From assembly GCF_003362755.1 (NCBI RefSeq), contig NZ_QKRA01000002.1, forward strand, positions 1-64,000: a DNA stretch of 64,000 nt. The letters run 5' to 3'. This DNA is from Marinomonas piezotolerans (lineage in GTDB: Bacteria > Pseudomonadota > Gammaproteobacteria > Pseudomonadales > Marinomonadaceae). Under the pieces are notes generated by a model. It saw only the letters and a program-made list of their open reading frames with translations. It was not told the origin of the DNA and searched no databases. The position numbers and the translations under genes are program-made. The first letter of the stretch is position 1; the number at the start of each line of letters is the position of its first letter. Positions 45,229 to 54,395 of the stretch are shown one piece after another.

Positions 45229-46283
45229 AGCGCTGGGCTACTTTCGCGAATAATGAGCTCGGTTTCCAATTCCACATCTTTGGACTCTCGTAGGCCCAAA
45301 AATATCTCTGCGGCAATACGCCCCTTAGAGACCGTTCGCTGATAAATAGTCGTAATCGACGGGTGAAAGGTCTCGCTCTCAGGAATCCCATCAAAGCCAA
45401 CCACTTGAAGCTCTTCGGGTACCCGTATCCCCATTTGCAGCGCTGCCTGCAAGGCCGCCAACGCAATACGATCACTCATACACAATAACAGCTGCGGTCG
45501 ATTTGCCATCATTAAGGCCTCACGCGCGGCTTGATACGCTAGCTTATGGTTGTTATGAGGGATATTCCAAATTCGCTCTGGGGGTAACTCGATGTCGCTT
45601 TCGCTTAGCGCACGACGATAACCCGCCAAACGCTGAATCGAAATGGATGCTGCCGCATCAAACAGCTCGTCATCTCGGATGCGACACACACGATCCGTAT
45701 CCAATAGAGCTAGCCCTAAAATAGCTATGTGCTTTGGTTTATGGACAAGAGCATGCTTCGTAATGTCGTACGCGCCTTGTTCATTCGTCACATTCACCGA
45801 GGGTGTTCCAGGAATTGCACTGTCCACCGTGACAACGTTCTTGCGAGCGTCTAGCCAAGGCGCATTATGATATTGCTGAGGTTTGTGACCGTAGACAATG
45901 AACCCATCTACCATTGAGGCTTGCATTCGGGTCTGAACGTCTTGTCCAGCTTCCGTGGCTGACAGGAGCAACATATTATAATCATTTGCTTCTAGAACTT
46001 CCGCCATACCAGTAATGAATTGATTGGCGACGGGATCAGACAATGAATAACTTAACTCATCGGATAATACGACTCCGACAATACCAGTACGGCCTGTACG
46101 CAAACTTCGCGCGGCAGCATTCGGGCCGTAGTAGCCCATTTCTTCACACTGTTTGAGAATATTTTCGCGCAATTCAGCCGAAAGCTGATCTGGACGATTA
46201 AACGCATTTGATATCGTAGCAGTGGATACGTTGAGCTTTAGCGCAACGTCTTTCAGGGTGAGTTTTTTTGTATTATTTTTCAT
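45225..46283 (-). CDS. aglR: LacI-family transcriptional regulator of the alpha-glucoside operon
   Basis: A 352-residue repressor-type protein. The N-terminal helix-turn-helix (LTLKDVALKLNVSTATISNAF) and hinge (AARSLRTGRTGIVGVVLSDE) precede a periplasmic-binding-like effector domain ending near LQVVGFDGIPESE and TTIYQRTVSKGRIAAE. The start at 46283 (MKNNTKKLT) follows AAGG by 5 nt, and a TTG at 46295 is the alternative. It is the distal gene of the agl run, after aglA and a hairpin, so it may be autoregulated with the operon. The symbol is by analogy with rhizobial agl clusters. Confidence 0.82.
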   Translation of the reverse strand: MKNNTKKLTLKDVALKLNVSTATISNAFNRPDQLSAELRENILKQCEEMGYYGPNAAARSLRTGRTGIVGVVLSDELSYSLSDPVANQFITGMAEVLEANDYNMLLLSATEAGQDVQTRMQASMVDGFIVYGHKPQQYHNAPWLDARKNVVTVDSAIPGTPSVNVTNEQGAYDITKHALVHKPKHIAILGLALLDTDRVCRIRDDELFDAAASISIQRLAGYRRALSESDIELPPERIWNIPHNNHKLAYQAAREALMMANRPQLLLCMSDRIALAALQAALQMGIRVPEELQVVGFDGIPESETFHPSITTIYQRTVSKGRIAAEIFLGLRESKDVELETELIIRESSPAL

Positions 46284-46307
46284 GTTGACCTTCAATATCA
46301 GCCTATC

Positions 46308-46331
46308 GCCAGCCCCACCTTTGGGGCTGGC
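46308..46331 (-). terminator. GC-rich hairpin between aglA and aglR
   Basis: GCCAGCCCCA and TGGGGCTGGC form a perfect 10-bp stem with a 4-nt loop. No T-run follows on the minus strand. It is better read as an mRNA stabiliser or partial terminator that lowers aglR expression relative to aglA. Confidence 0.6.
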
Positions 46332-46338
46332 TGAAGGG

Positions 46339-47958
46339 TTACGCTAATGTTGCGTAGTATGCCTGATAAGGGGGTAACGTGACGACCTGATCTACCAACG
46401 TCGCTTGAAAACCGTGACCAGCCAAAGGCTCTGACACAGTATCACTTAAGGTTGCCTGTTGCTCGGTGCCTGTCATATTGATCACGACGACGACCCGTTG
46501 TCCCTCATACTCACGTACGAATGCCACAATATCCTTATTCGCAACATCCACTAAGTCTAAAGAACCATTAATCAGAGCGGGTTGCTGTTGACGCCAATGC
46601 ATCAAACTGCGCATTTTATGCAGCAATGCAGAGCTATCGGCTTCTTGCTCTGCCACGCTCAGCGGCAAATGCGCCTGATCAACGGGCAACCAAGGCTCCA
46701 CGGTCGAGAAACCACCTAACGGCGTACTATCCCAAACCATCGGTGTTCGACAGCCATCACGACCTTTAAACACCGGCCATAACGGAATGCCATACGGGTC
46801 TTGAATGCGCTCAAACGGAACATCCGCTTCCGGCAAGCCAAGCTCTTCACCTTGATACATGCAGACACTGCCACGTAACGATAAGATCAATGCCATCGCA
46901 ATCAGTGGGTAAGCTTGCGGGTCTTCACCTTCTCCCCAACGGGTTCGAGCACGCACGACATCATGGTTAGACAGCGCCCAGCATGGCCACCCATCTCCGA
47001 CAATGTCGTTCATATTCGCCAGCACCTGCCGAATGTACTCAGGCGAATGAGGCTTGTTCAAGAAGTCGAACGTATACGCCATATGCAGCTTATCACCGCC
47101 AGACGTGTATTCCGCCATGCGCTGCAATGGGAAATCATCCCCAATTTCACCGACCGTCGTCGTACCAGGAAATTCGTCCATTAATGCACGCAGCTCTTTT
47201 AAGAAATCTAAGTTCTCAGGACGGCTCAAGTCATACACGTGGCGTTGGTATGTGTACGGGTTATCCTCAGGCGCACCTTTTGTCTTAGGCTCACCAGGCG
47301 GAACAGGAGGATTGTCTTCCAGTCCTTGACTGTGGAAATAGAAGTTAACCGTATCCAAGCGGAAACCGTCCACACCTAGCTCCAACCAAAAGCGCATATT
47401 ATCGAGATGCGCCTGACGAACTTCAGGGTTATGAAAGTTAAAATCAGGCTGACTTTCTAAGAAGTTATGTAGGTAATATTGCAGACGACGACTGTCCCAT
47501 TTCCATGCGCTGCCACCAAAAATCGACAACCAGTTATTTGGCGGTGAACCGTCAGGTTTTGGGTCGGCCCACACATACCAATCCGCTTTGTCATTCGTCT
47601 TGTCTTGGCGGCTTTCTTCAAACCAAGGATGAACATCTGATGAATGACTGATCACCTGATCGACCATGACTTTCAGCCCCAATTCATGGGCACGATCAAT
47701 CAACCCTTTAAAGTCAGCCAGTGAGCCAAACATGGGGTCAATATCGCGATAATCGCTGATGTCATAACCAAAGTCTTTCATCGGTGACGTAAAAATCGGC
47801 GACAACCAAATTGCATCGACTCCCAACGAAGCAACGTAATCCAATTGCTTCGTAATACCCACTAAATCACCGACACCATCGCCATTAGAGTCCATAAAAC
47901 TGCGTGGGTAAATCTGATAAATTACTCCACCTTTCCACCAGTTTAAATTGGTCGACAT
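46339..47958 (-). CDS. aglA: Alpha-glucosidase, GH13 family
   Basis: A 539-residue (beta/alpha)8-barrel hydrolase that splits alpha-glucosides such as maltose, trehalose or sucrose. GH13 landmarks are GVIYQIYPRSFMDSNGDGVGD (split at about 11-31), VMVDQVISHSSDVHPWF (I), the nucleophile Asp in VDGFRLDTVNF near 200 (II), the acid/base Glu in TTVGEIGDD near 272 (III), and SNHDVVR near 330 (IV). There is no signal peptide, so it acts on imported sugar in the cytoplasm. The start at 47958 (MSTNLNWW) follows GGAG. It lies between aglK and aglR. Confidence 0.92.
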   Translation of the reverse strand: MSTNLNWWKGGVIYQIYPRSFMDSNGDGVGDLVGITKQLDYVASLGVDAIWLSPIFTSPMKDFGYDISDYRDIDPMFGSLADFKGLIDRAHELGLKVMVDQVISHSSDVHPWFEESRQDKTNDKADWYVWADPKPDGSPPNNWLSIFGGSAWKWDSRRLQYYLHNFLESQPDFNFHNPEVRQAHLDNMRFWLELGVDGFRLDTVNFYFHSQGLEDNPPVPPGEPKTKGAPEDNPYTYQRHVYDLSRPENLDFLKELRALMDEFPGTTTVGEIGDDFPLQRMAEYTSGGDKLHMAYTFDFLNKPHSPEYIRQVLANMNDIVGDGWPCWALSNHDVVRARTRWGEGEDPQAYPLIAMALILSLRGSVCMYQGEELGLPEADVPFERIQDPYGIPLWPVFKGRDGCRTPMVWDSTPLGGFSTVEPWLPVDQAHLPLSVAEQEADSSALLHKMRSLMHWRQQQPALINGSLDLVDVANKDIVAFVREYEGQRVVVVINMTGTEQQATLSDTVSEPLAGHGFQATLVDQVVTLPPYQAYYATLA

Positions 47959-48040
47959 AACAACGCTCTCCACTGTTCAATTCAAGCACTGCGCCAAGCA
48001 CTGCTTACTCATTCTTACTGTTATGCAGCTTATGTACCTA

Positions 48041-49138
48041 TTATTCGGTGCGGTAAGACTGCTCATTCTCATCAAATAAATGCAGACGCTCAGGGTTCGC
48101 GACCAAACGCACTTTATCACCTCGCTGAGTCGGTATCGTACCAATCTGTTTCGCAATGACCATGTCATCCATACCCGGTACCGCAATGTACAACAAGGTT
48201 GCCTCACCTAAGGATTCAATGAAGGACACTTCCCCTTCTAGAATCGCAGCGTCGCCGTCTCCTGCAATATCAAGATGCTCTGGACGCACGCCAAAATGCG
48301 CGGGCTTGCCCTGTTCACTCGACGCCGTTTTAATCGGTAACGTAACGGCTTGACCCGAGCTCAGAGACACCTCAGTGTGATCACCCGTCGATTGCACCGT
48401 ACACGGAATGATATTCATAGCGGGTGCGCCAATGAACTTCGCAACAAATACATTTTCTGGGCGCTCATAGAGTGCCAAAGGTGACCCCACTTGCTCGATA
48501 TTGCCCGCAGACAATAAAACGATGCGATCCGCTAATGTCATGGCCTCGACCTGATCATGCGTCACATAAATCATCGTGCTATCAGGCATGCTTTCTTTAA
48601 GATTGGCGATTTCCATCCGCGTCGCAACTCGCAACGCTGCATCCAAGTTAGACAGCGGTTCATCAAATAAAAAGACTTTCGGACGACGTACAATCGCTCG
48701 ACCAATGGCGACACGCTGACGCTGCCCACCTGAAAGCGCTTTAGGTAAGCGATCTAAGTAGGGAGTCAGTTGCAACATCTCAGCCGCTTTACGTACTTGC
48801 TGATCAATATCATCCTTCGCCACTTTCGCAATTTGCAAACTGAATGCCATGTTGTCGTATACCGTCATGTGGGGGTACAACGCATAGCTCTGGAATACCA
48901 TCGCGATACCGCGTAACGAGGGCGGAATATCATTCACCACTTGCCCGTCGATCTCTAACGTTCCGCCGGAAATCTCTTCTAATCCTGAGATCATTCGCAG
49001 CAAGGTAGATTTACCACAGCCAGAAGGCCCGACAAATACAATGAACTCACCTTGCTTGATATCTAAATTAATGTCCCGCATCACCTCGACTTGGTTTGCA
49101 TAGACTTTTTTGACATTGGTTAACTTTACATCAGCCAT
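48041..49138 (-). CDS. aglK: Alpha-glucoside ABC transporter ATPase (MalK/UgpC type)
   Basis: A 365-residue ATPase of the CUT1 sugar importer class. Walker A is GPSGCGKSTLLRM near 37, followed by signature LSGGQRQRVAIGRA near 135, Walker B VFLFDEPLSNLDA near 155 and the switch His in VTHDQVEAMT. C-terminal OB/TOBE regulatory domains follow (about 240-360), with FGVRPEHLDI. The start at 49138 (MADVKLTNV) follows GAGG. It is the fourth gene of the leftward aglEFGK transporter set and stands 82 nt before aglA. Confidence 0.9.
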   Translation of the reverse strand: MADVKLTNVKKVYANQVEVMRDINLDIKQGEFIVFVGPSGCGKSTLLRMISGLEEISGGTLEIDGQVVNDIPPSLRGIAMVFQSYALYPHMTVYDNMAFSLQIAKVAKDDIDQQVRKAAEMLQLTPYLDRLPKALSGGQRQRVAIGRAIVRRPKVFLFDEPLSNLDAALRVATRMEIANLKESMPDSTMIYVTHDQVEAMTLADRIVLLSAGNIEQVGSPLALYERPENVFVAKFIGAPAMNIIPCTVQSTGDHTEVSLSSGQAVTLPIKTASSEQGKPAHFGVRPEHLDIAGDGDAAILEGEVSFIESLGEATLLYIAVPGMDDMVIAKQIGTIPTQRGDKVRLVANPERLHLFDENEQSYRTE

Positions 49139-49194
49139 ATTTATTGCCTCTTTTCTCGGATGTGGCGCGCACATCCGGCAATTCAAATTCGAAG

Positions 49195-50337
49195 TTATTT
49201 AACGGATCCAGCTAATAAGCCGCGTACCAAGTAACGTTGTAATCCGAAGAACACACATAAAGGGATAATGATGGTAATAAACGCCGAAGCCGTTAGGATC
49301 TCCCAGTTACCACCACGGGACCCTAATAATTCTCGCAGCTGGCCAGTCATAACCAACTGATCTTCGTTATTTCCTAAGAACACCATCGCAATCAACAAGT
49401 CGTTCCACACCCAAAGGAATTGGAAAATCGCAAACGACGCCAATGCTGGAAAGGATAACGGCAGGATGATTTTACGGAAGATATCAAAATCCGATGCACC
49501 ATCAACGCGCGCAGACTCAATGATCTCGCCCGGCAATCCTGCTATATAGTTACGCAACAAATAGATGGCTAACGGCAAGCCAAAGCCCGTATGTGCAAGC
49601 CATATGCCGACATAGGTTTTTGCGCCAACTCCAAAAAACTCGCCAATAACGTTGTAGGACTTAAGCAGTGGAATCAACGACATCTGCAATGGCACAACCA
49701 ACAAGCCAACCACAGCGGCAATCAATAATCCTCGTCCGGGAAACTTCATCCAAGCCAAGGCATAAGCGGCAAAAGCAGCAATCAAAATCGGAATAATCGT
49801 CGCCGGGATCGTTACCGTCAGCGAGTTGATAAACGACTTGCCAAGACCTTCAGCGCCCAATACTTCACGATAGTTATCTAAGGTAAAGCGTGGTGGAACC
49901 TCTGCGGTATAGAAAATTCGCTGGCCTCGACGACCTTGCATTTCCGTCTCGGAAGAGATTTCATAATCACCGTTGGCCATTACCTGCAAACGTATACCAC
50001 GTCTTAATTCGGCGGTTTCTCCTGCGGCAAAATCCTCTGGCTTCAGAGAGCTACTACCAAAGCGTGTCACTTCTCCTTCACTGTCACCCAGCACATTGCC
50101 GCGAATGACCCACAAACCATTTTCTTGCGTCTGCGATTCAGGTGACGCAGCGCGCTCTACCAGTCTCTGCTCTGATGTCGATAATGCGGTCCACCAACCT
50201 GACGTAGACAGCTGGTCTTTGTCACGAATAGACGAAATAAAGAGCCCTGCTGTCGGGATCGTCCACATGACAACTAAAAACAATACCGTTAAATGCACTA
50301 CCGCGGTTAAGGCGGAGCCTTTTTTCGAGATCACCAT
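49195..50337 (-). CDS. aglG: Alpha-glucoside ABC transporter permease AglG
   Basis: A 380-residue CUT1 permease. After TM1 (VVHLTVLFLVVMWTIPTAGLF, broken by residue V) comes SSIRDKDQLSTSGWWTAL. A periplasmic insert of about 100 residues (roughly 50-150) follows, seen in AglG/MalG-type proteins. The remaining five helices and the EAA loop (ESARVDGASDFDIFRKIILP near 285) are standard. The start at 50337 (MVISKKGS) is 1 nt after the aglF stop and has GGAGG upstream. It pairs with AglF to form the channel. Confidence 0.9.
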   Translation of the reverse strand: MVISKKGSALTAVVHLTVLFLVVMWTIPTAGLFISSIRDKDQLSTSGWWTALSTSEQRLVERAASPESQTQENGLWVIRGNVLGDSEGEVTRFGSSSLKPEDFAAGETAELRRGIRLQVMANGDYEISSETEMQGRRGQRIFYTAEVPPRFTLDNYREVLGAEGLGKSFINSLTVTIPATIIPILIAAFAAYALAWMKFPGRGLLIAAVVGLLVVPLQMSLIPLLKSYNVIGEFFGVGAKTYVGIWLAHTGFGLPLAIYLLRNYIAGLPGEIIESARVDGASDFDIFRKIILPLSFPALASFAIFQFLWVWNDLLIAMVFLGNNEDQLVMTGQLRELLGSRGGNWEILTASAFITIIIPLCVFFGLQRYLVRGLLAGSVK

Positions 50338-50338
50338 G

Positions 50339-51349
50339 TTAGCGTCCCTCCATTTCTGCGTTGGCACGCTTAATGTTCCACACCATAATCGGGATGACTA
50401 ACACCATAATGACGATGGCTACCACGGCACCACGACCAAAATCGCCGCCCCCACGGAACATCCAATCAAACATTTGGTTAGCCAGCACTTGAGTGCCCCA
50501 CTGACCATTGGTCATCGCCAGCACGATATCGAATACTTTCAATACCAGTATGGTGATCGTCGTCCATACGACAGCAATCGTGCCCCAAATTTGTGGCACC
50601 ATAATCTTGAAGAAAATCTGAACGCCATTCGCGCCATCTAGCACTGCGGCCTCGATCGTTTCATCAGGGATTCCACGTAATGCCGCAGACAGAATCACCA
50701 TAGCGAATCCAGTTTGAATCCAAACCAAGATGATCATCAAAAAGAAGTTATTCCAGAATGGGATCGTGATCCAAGGTTGTGGATCACCACCAAAAAACAC
50801 CACAATCGCATTAAGCAAGCCGATTTGAGGGTCGCCACCACTGCGATAATCGTAGATAAACTTCCAAATAACCGATGCACCGATAAACGAAATCGCCATC
50901 GGCATAAAAATAAGGCTTTTCGCAATGTTGCCCCACCAGATACGATCCGTCATGGTGGCAATCACCAAACCAAAAAAGGTCGCAGCCGTCGGCACAAAAA
51001 TAAGCCATAACATGTTATTACGAAACGATTCGTAGAACTCTTCACTGCCAAATAGCCAAGTGTAATTACTCAACCCGACGAACTCTTCCCCCGTACGCCC
51101 GAAGAAAGACAAACGCAGAGAGTCGACCACTGGGTAGAATAAGTAAAAGGTCAATATCAGCACCGCTGGGCCCAAAAATAGCCAGGGGCGAATACGGTTA
51201 CTGATACGCAAGTTGCGTGCGATTTCTGATGCAGGACGATTCTTCCCTGGGAAGATCAAATCCAATAGGGCGTTAGAGCCATAGAAGTATGCCGCGCACG
51301 CAAGCACGCCTAAGATCATGGTCACTAACGCTGTTGCAAGCTGTCCCAT
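50339..51349 (-). CDS. aglF: Alpha-glucoside ABC transporter permease AglF
   Basis: A 336-residue CUT1 permease with an extra N-terminal membrane helix (ATALVTMILGVLACAAYFYG) before the usual six. WLFLGPAVLILTFYLFYPVVDSLRLS begins the canonical core, split at about 54-79. The EAA loop ETIEAAVLDGANGVQIFFKI lies near 228-247, followed by VPQIWGTIAVV. GGAGAG precedes the ATG at 51349. It lies 103 nt downstream of aglE and is directly followed by aglG. Confidence 0.91.
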   Translation of the reverse strand: MGQLATALVTMILGVLACAAYFYGSNALLDLIFPGKNRPASEIARNLRISNRIRPWLFLGPAVLILTFYLFYPVVDSLRLSFFGRTGEEFVGLSNYTWLFGSEEFYESFRNNMLWLIFVPTAATFFGLVIATMTDRIWWGNIAKSLIFMPMAISFIGASVIWKFIYDYRSGGDPQIGLLNAIVVFFGGDPQPWITIPFWNNFFLMIILVWIQTGFAMVILSAALRGIPDETIEAAVLDGANGVQIFFKIMVPQIWGTIAVVWTTITILVLKVFDIVLAMTNGQWGTQVLANQMFDWMFRGGGDFGRGAVVAIVIMVLVIPIMVWNIKRANAEMEGR

Positions 51350-51452
51350 TGTCTCTCCATTGTGTAGCTAAGGATTCAGGAGTGAGTTGAGCGATGCTCA
51401 ACGTTAGATAGAAGCTTGGAAACCAGAGCTCTGGCCTCCAAGCGATAGCAGG

Positions 51453-52811
51453 TTATTTCAGCGCATCCCAGGTACGCTGGATGCTGTCCGCGACCTCTTT
51501 CGCGTCTTTTCCGCCTGTGTAATCAACCATGCCTGTCCAAAATGATCCGGCACCGATTTTGCCTGGCATCAAATCTGATCCATCAAAGCGGAACGTCGTC
51601 GCGTAACGCAAAATCTCACCTTGCTTACGTGCTGTATCCGTTACGTAAATTTCAGGATTGACCTTCGCATGCGGAGACAAGAAGCCCGTTTGAGCCATCC
51701 AAATCTCATGGGCAATCGGCGAACGTAAGAAGTCGATGAATGCACGAGCACCTTTGGAATCCTGCGTAATAGACGCCAACGTACCGGCCCCTAACACAGG
51801 ATTACCAAGATCCTTCGATTCATAAGAAGGGAAGTAGAAGAAATCTGCATCAAGGCCGACCTCAACATCCTCAGGGAAGAACGCAGGGATAAATGAGGCT
51901 TGACGGTGCATGTAACATTTTGGTGGTGATGCAAACAGGCCTTTTGGGCTGTCACGGAAGTCCGTTGATGCAACCGCACCTGCACCGCCGTCTACATAAT
52001 CATCATTACGCGCAAACCAACCAAACTCATTAATGGTATCGACAATGCGCGGATCGTTGAATTTAATGTCATTGGTTACCCACTTGTCGTACACATCAGC
52101 AGGCTGTAGGCGTAGCAGCAAATCCTCTACCCAATCGGTTGCTGGCCAACCTGTTGCGGCACCAGAACCCAGGCCAATACACCAAGGTGTCCCACCGTCG
52201 GCAACGATTTGTTTTGTCAGCGCTTTCAGCTCTTCCATGCTTTGCGGCACGTCATAACCCGCATCATAGAAGTTATCAGGCGAATACCACACAAGTGATT
52301 TAAGATCCGCTCGGTAAAAGACACCATAGAAATCCTGTTCGCCACTCTCGTTGCTAAAGGTCGCTAAATCAACCCAAGATTGTCCTGCGGCATAATCTTC
52401 TTTCACGCCTTGCTTCACGGTATCTGACAACGGCGTAAGTAGACCTTTTGACGCCAAGTCGGCCGCTAAGCCAGGTTGAGGGAAGATGGAAACATTCGGC
52501 GCACTGCCTGCTTGGGTGTCGATGACAATTTGCTGCTCAAAGGAATCAGAACCCGCGTAGTTCACGTCCGCGCCTGTCGCTTTCTCAAAGTAGGCGACTA
52601 CTTTCTCGAAATGCTCTTTCTCTTGGCCCATCCAAGGACCAAACACGGAAATGGTTTCACCTTTGAGATTGTTGGACTTCAACGCTTCGTAGCTCGACCA
52701 ATCAAAACGTGAGTCTTCACCAGGCTTAAACATCAAGCCGTGGTCGTCAGCATGTACAAAGGGCGCAGTGAGGGTCAGGGCGATCGCCGCTGACAGTAAA
52801 GACTTTTTCAT
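51453..52811 (-). CDS. aglE: Alpha-glucoside-binding periplasmic protein AglE
   Basis: A 452-residue solute-binding protein of the CUT1 class. A signal peptide (KKSLLSAAIALTLTAPFVHA) is followed by LMFKPGEDSRFDWSSYEALK, then TISVFGPWMGQEKEHFEKV and QIVIDTQAGSAPNVSIFPQP. These stretches closely match rhizobial AglE. The start at 52811 follows GAGGAG 5 nt upstream, and a 45-codon upstream extension has no signal character. It is the first gene of aglEFGK-aglA-aglR. A 6-bp hairpin (AGACCG/CGGTCT, 52825-52843) sits in its mRNA leader just before the ribosome site. Confidence 0.92.
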   Translation of the reverse strand: MKKSLLSAAIALTLTAPFVHADDHGLMFKPGEDSRFDWSSYEALKSNNLKGETISVFGPWMGQEKEHFEKVVAYFEKATGADVNYAGSDSFEQQIVIDTQAGSAPNVSIFPQPGLAADLASKGLLTPLSDTVKQGVKEDYAAGQSWVDLATFSNESGEQDFYGVFYRADLKSLVWYSPDNFYDAGYDVPQSMEELKALTKQIVADGGTPWCIGLGSGAATGWPATDWVEDLLLRLQPADVYDKWVTNDIKFNDPRIVDTINEFGWFARNDDYVDGGAGAVASTDFRDSPKGLFASPPKCYMHRQASFIPAFFPEDVEVGLDADFFYFPSYESKDLGNPVLGAGTLASITQDSKGARAFIDFLRSPIAHEIWMAQTGFLSPHAKVNPEIYVTDTARKQGEILRYATTFRFDGSDLMPGKIGAGSFWTGMVDYTGGKDAKEVADSIQRTWDALK

Positions 52812-52955
52812 TTTCACTCCTCGCAGACCGAATTCGACGGTCTTTATTGTTATTCTCAGATAGGATTGAACTTTTTTAACTCTTACAGCGCTTCTATAAG
52901 GATTAAGAAGTAATGAAATTATTGACAAAGTGTGCACGTACTTCAACCCACCTAA

Positions 52956-53053
52956 TCACTTAAATTCTACTTAAATACAGCTACACTCTAGTACGATTTT
53001 GAGATATTGCGAATTTGATAGAGATTCTTATTCACTTAATTTCTGCTTAAATA
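52956..53053. repeat. Two copies of an 11-nt-phased CTTAA direct-repeat site upstream of aglE
   Basis: The gap 52812-53232 carries two near-identical 22-nt blocks at 52956-52977 and 53032-53053 (20 of 22 positions equal), 76 bp apart. Within each block CTTAA recurs exactly 11 nt later (52959/52970 and 53035/53046). One-turn-spaced direct half-sites are the pattern bound by OmpR/PhoB-type regulators. The blocks lie about 145-240 bp upstream of aglE and just beyond the fructokinase terminator. The rest of this gap is A/T-rich, with a possible aglE -35 TTGTCA on the minus strand, and I see no gene. Confidence 0.6.
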
Positions 53054-53165
53054 AACAACAATAATTTAAATTTCCGGCTAATTAATAAGCAGAATATGGA
53101 CGTTGAGCAGTATTTTTGAGACTCCCATCTCGCTTCTAGAAACTCATGTCTGCTAGATTTTTTCA

Positions 53166-53198
53166 CAAAAAAAGCCCACGTTTTAGTACATGGGCTTA
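53166..53198 (-). terminator. Intrinsic terminator after the fructokinase gene
   Basis: On the minus strand AAGCCCA and TGGGCTT form a 7-bp stem with a 12-nt loop, followed by TTTTTTTG. It lies 35 nt past the fructokinase stop and insulates the agl promoter from it. Confidence 0.85.
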
Positions 53199-53232
53199 AG
53201 ATTGAGCGTTTACTTACGCTAACTTAATCGTT

Positions 53233-54207
53233 TTAAGAAATGTCTTTTAATCGCGCGTTGGCTTGTTCGAGACTAGGCAGCGATGGATAAGCGCCGGCGC
53301 GCGTCACCGCTTCCGCCCCGCACGCCACAGCAAAGCGAATGCACTCATCTAATTCAGCAGCAGTAAAGTTTTTCAATGCAGAACGATCTCCTCCTCGCTC
53401 CGCCAACTGATACAACAGCCCACCGACAAACGCATCCCCTGCCGCAGTCGTATCAACAACCGTGACTTTGGGGGCCACCACCTGACCTTTGACATGGCCG
53501 TTCGCAAAATAACGCACTGGATCGCCGCCATCTGTTAATACAAACAATGCGACACCACCTGATATCAGCTCATCGATCAATGCAAACGGATGGTCCGACA
53601 GTACCTCCAGCTCTTCTAAGCTCGCTTTAATGACATCACCTTGTTGCATCCAATGAATCACACGCTCTTTATCGATCTTGTGATCAGGCCATAGATTCAC
53701 ACGTAAATTCACATCAATGCTGACAATCCAATCCGCTGCTTTCGCATGGGCAATCCCTGCTAAGGTCGCCTGAGTAATGGATTCATCAGTTAATGTATTG
53801 GAACAGGTGTGAAACACGCCTGTTGGTTCTTGAAACCAACTTACATCGAAGTCGTCAGCGCGGAACAACATATCCGCAGAAGGATTGCGATAGAATTCAA
53901 AACTGCGCTCACCGGTTGCATCTAAACTCACAAATGCCAACGCTGTTTTCGCTTCTTTGGTCATCAGCATAGTGTCTGTCACGACACCGTACTGGGCTAG
54001 CGAAGATTTTAGAAAATGGCCAAAGGCATCGTCACCGACTTGTCCTGCGAAGTGGCTATTCCCCCCTAAACGAGCCACAGCGACCGCGACGTTCGCTGGC
54101 GCCCCACCTGGGAACTTCGTAAACGACTCCAATCCATCTAAACTCATGTCACCGTTTGAAAGGAAGTCAATTAAGGCTTCACCGAAAGCCATTACTTTGG
54201 TTGTCAT
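53233..54207 (-). CDS. Fructokinase, PfkB family
   Basis: A 324-residue ribokinase/PfkB-fold sugar kinase, probably ATP:D-fructose 6-phosphotransferase. The N-terminal VMAFGEALIDFLS and FPGGAPANVAVAVARLGG (about 33-50) are typical of fructokinases. The C-terminal signature VVDTTAAGDAFVGGLLYQLA near 253-272 has the catalytic Asp in GDAF. It lies upstream of aglE in the same direction but behind its own terminator, so it is a separate transcript. With AglA it would complete sucrose use: cleavage to glucose and fructose, then phosphorylation of fructose. Other PfkB sugars are possible. Confidence 0.87.
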   Translation of the reverse strand: MTTKVMAFGEALIDFLSNGDMSLDGLESFTKFPGGAPANVAVAVARLGGNSHFAGQVGDDAFGHFLKSSLAQYGVVTDTMLMTKEAKTALAFVSLDATGERSFEFYRNPSADMLFRADDFDVSWFQEPTGVFHTCSNTLTDESITQATLAGIAHAKAADWIVSIDVNLRVNLWPDHKIDKERVIHWMQQGDVIKASLEELEVLSDHPFALIDELISGGVALFVLTDGGDPVRYFANGHVKGQVVAPKVTVVDTTAAGDAFVGGLLYQLAERGGDRSALKNFTAAELDECIRFAVACGAEAVTRAGAYPSLPSLEQANARLKDIS

Positions 54208-54395
54208 CGCGTTTATCTCACTATTATTTTTACAGTCAATTTAAAAAGTATGCGTACACCAGCGCCGATACGCAATGTTCATTACGCCCGATACACAGAA
54301 CTGCTCCGACTCTATTCTCTCACTCGTTGGTTAACAAACGGTTTCTTGCTAGACTCTTTGTTTAATCTGCTTAATTAATCGCCAGATAGACTCAT

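Noticed and set aside
52875..52905. AglR operator before aglE
   Set aside because: An AGCGCT core is present on an otherwise asymmetric sequence; LacI-family sites normally extend symmetry over 12 or more bases.
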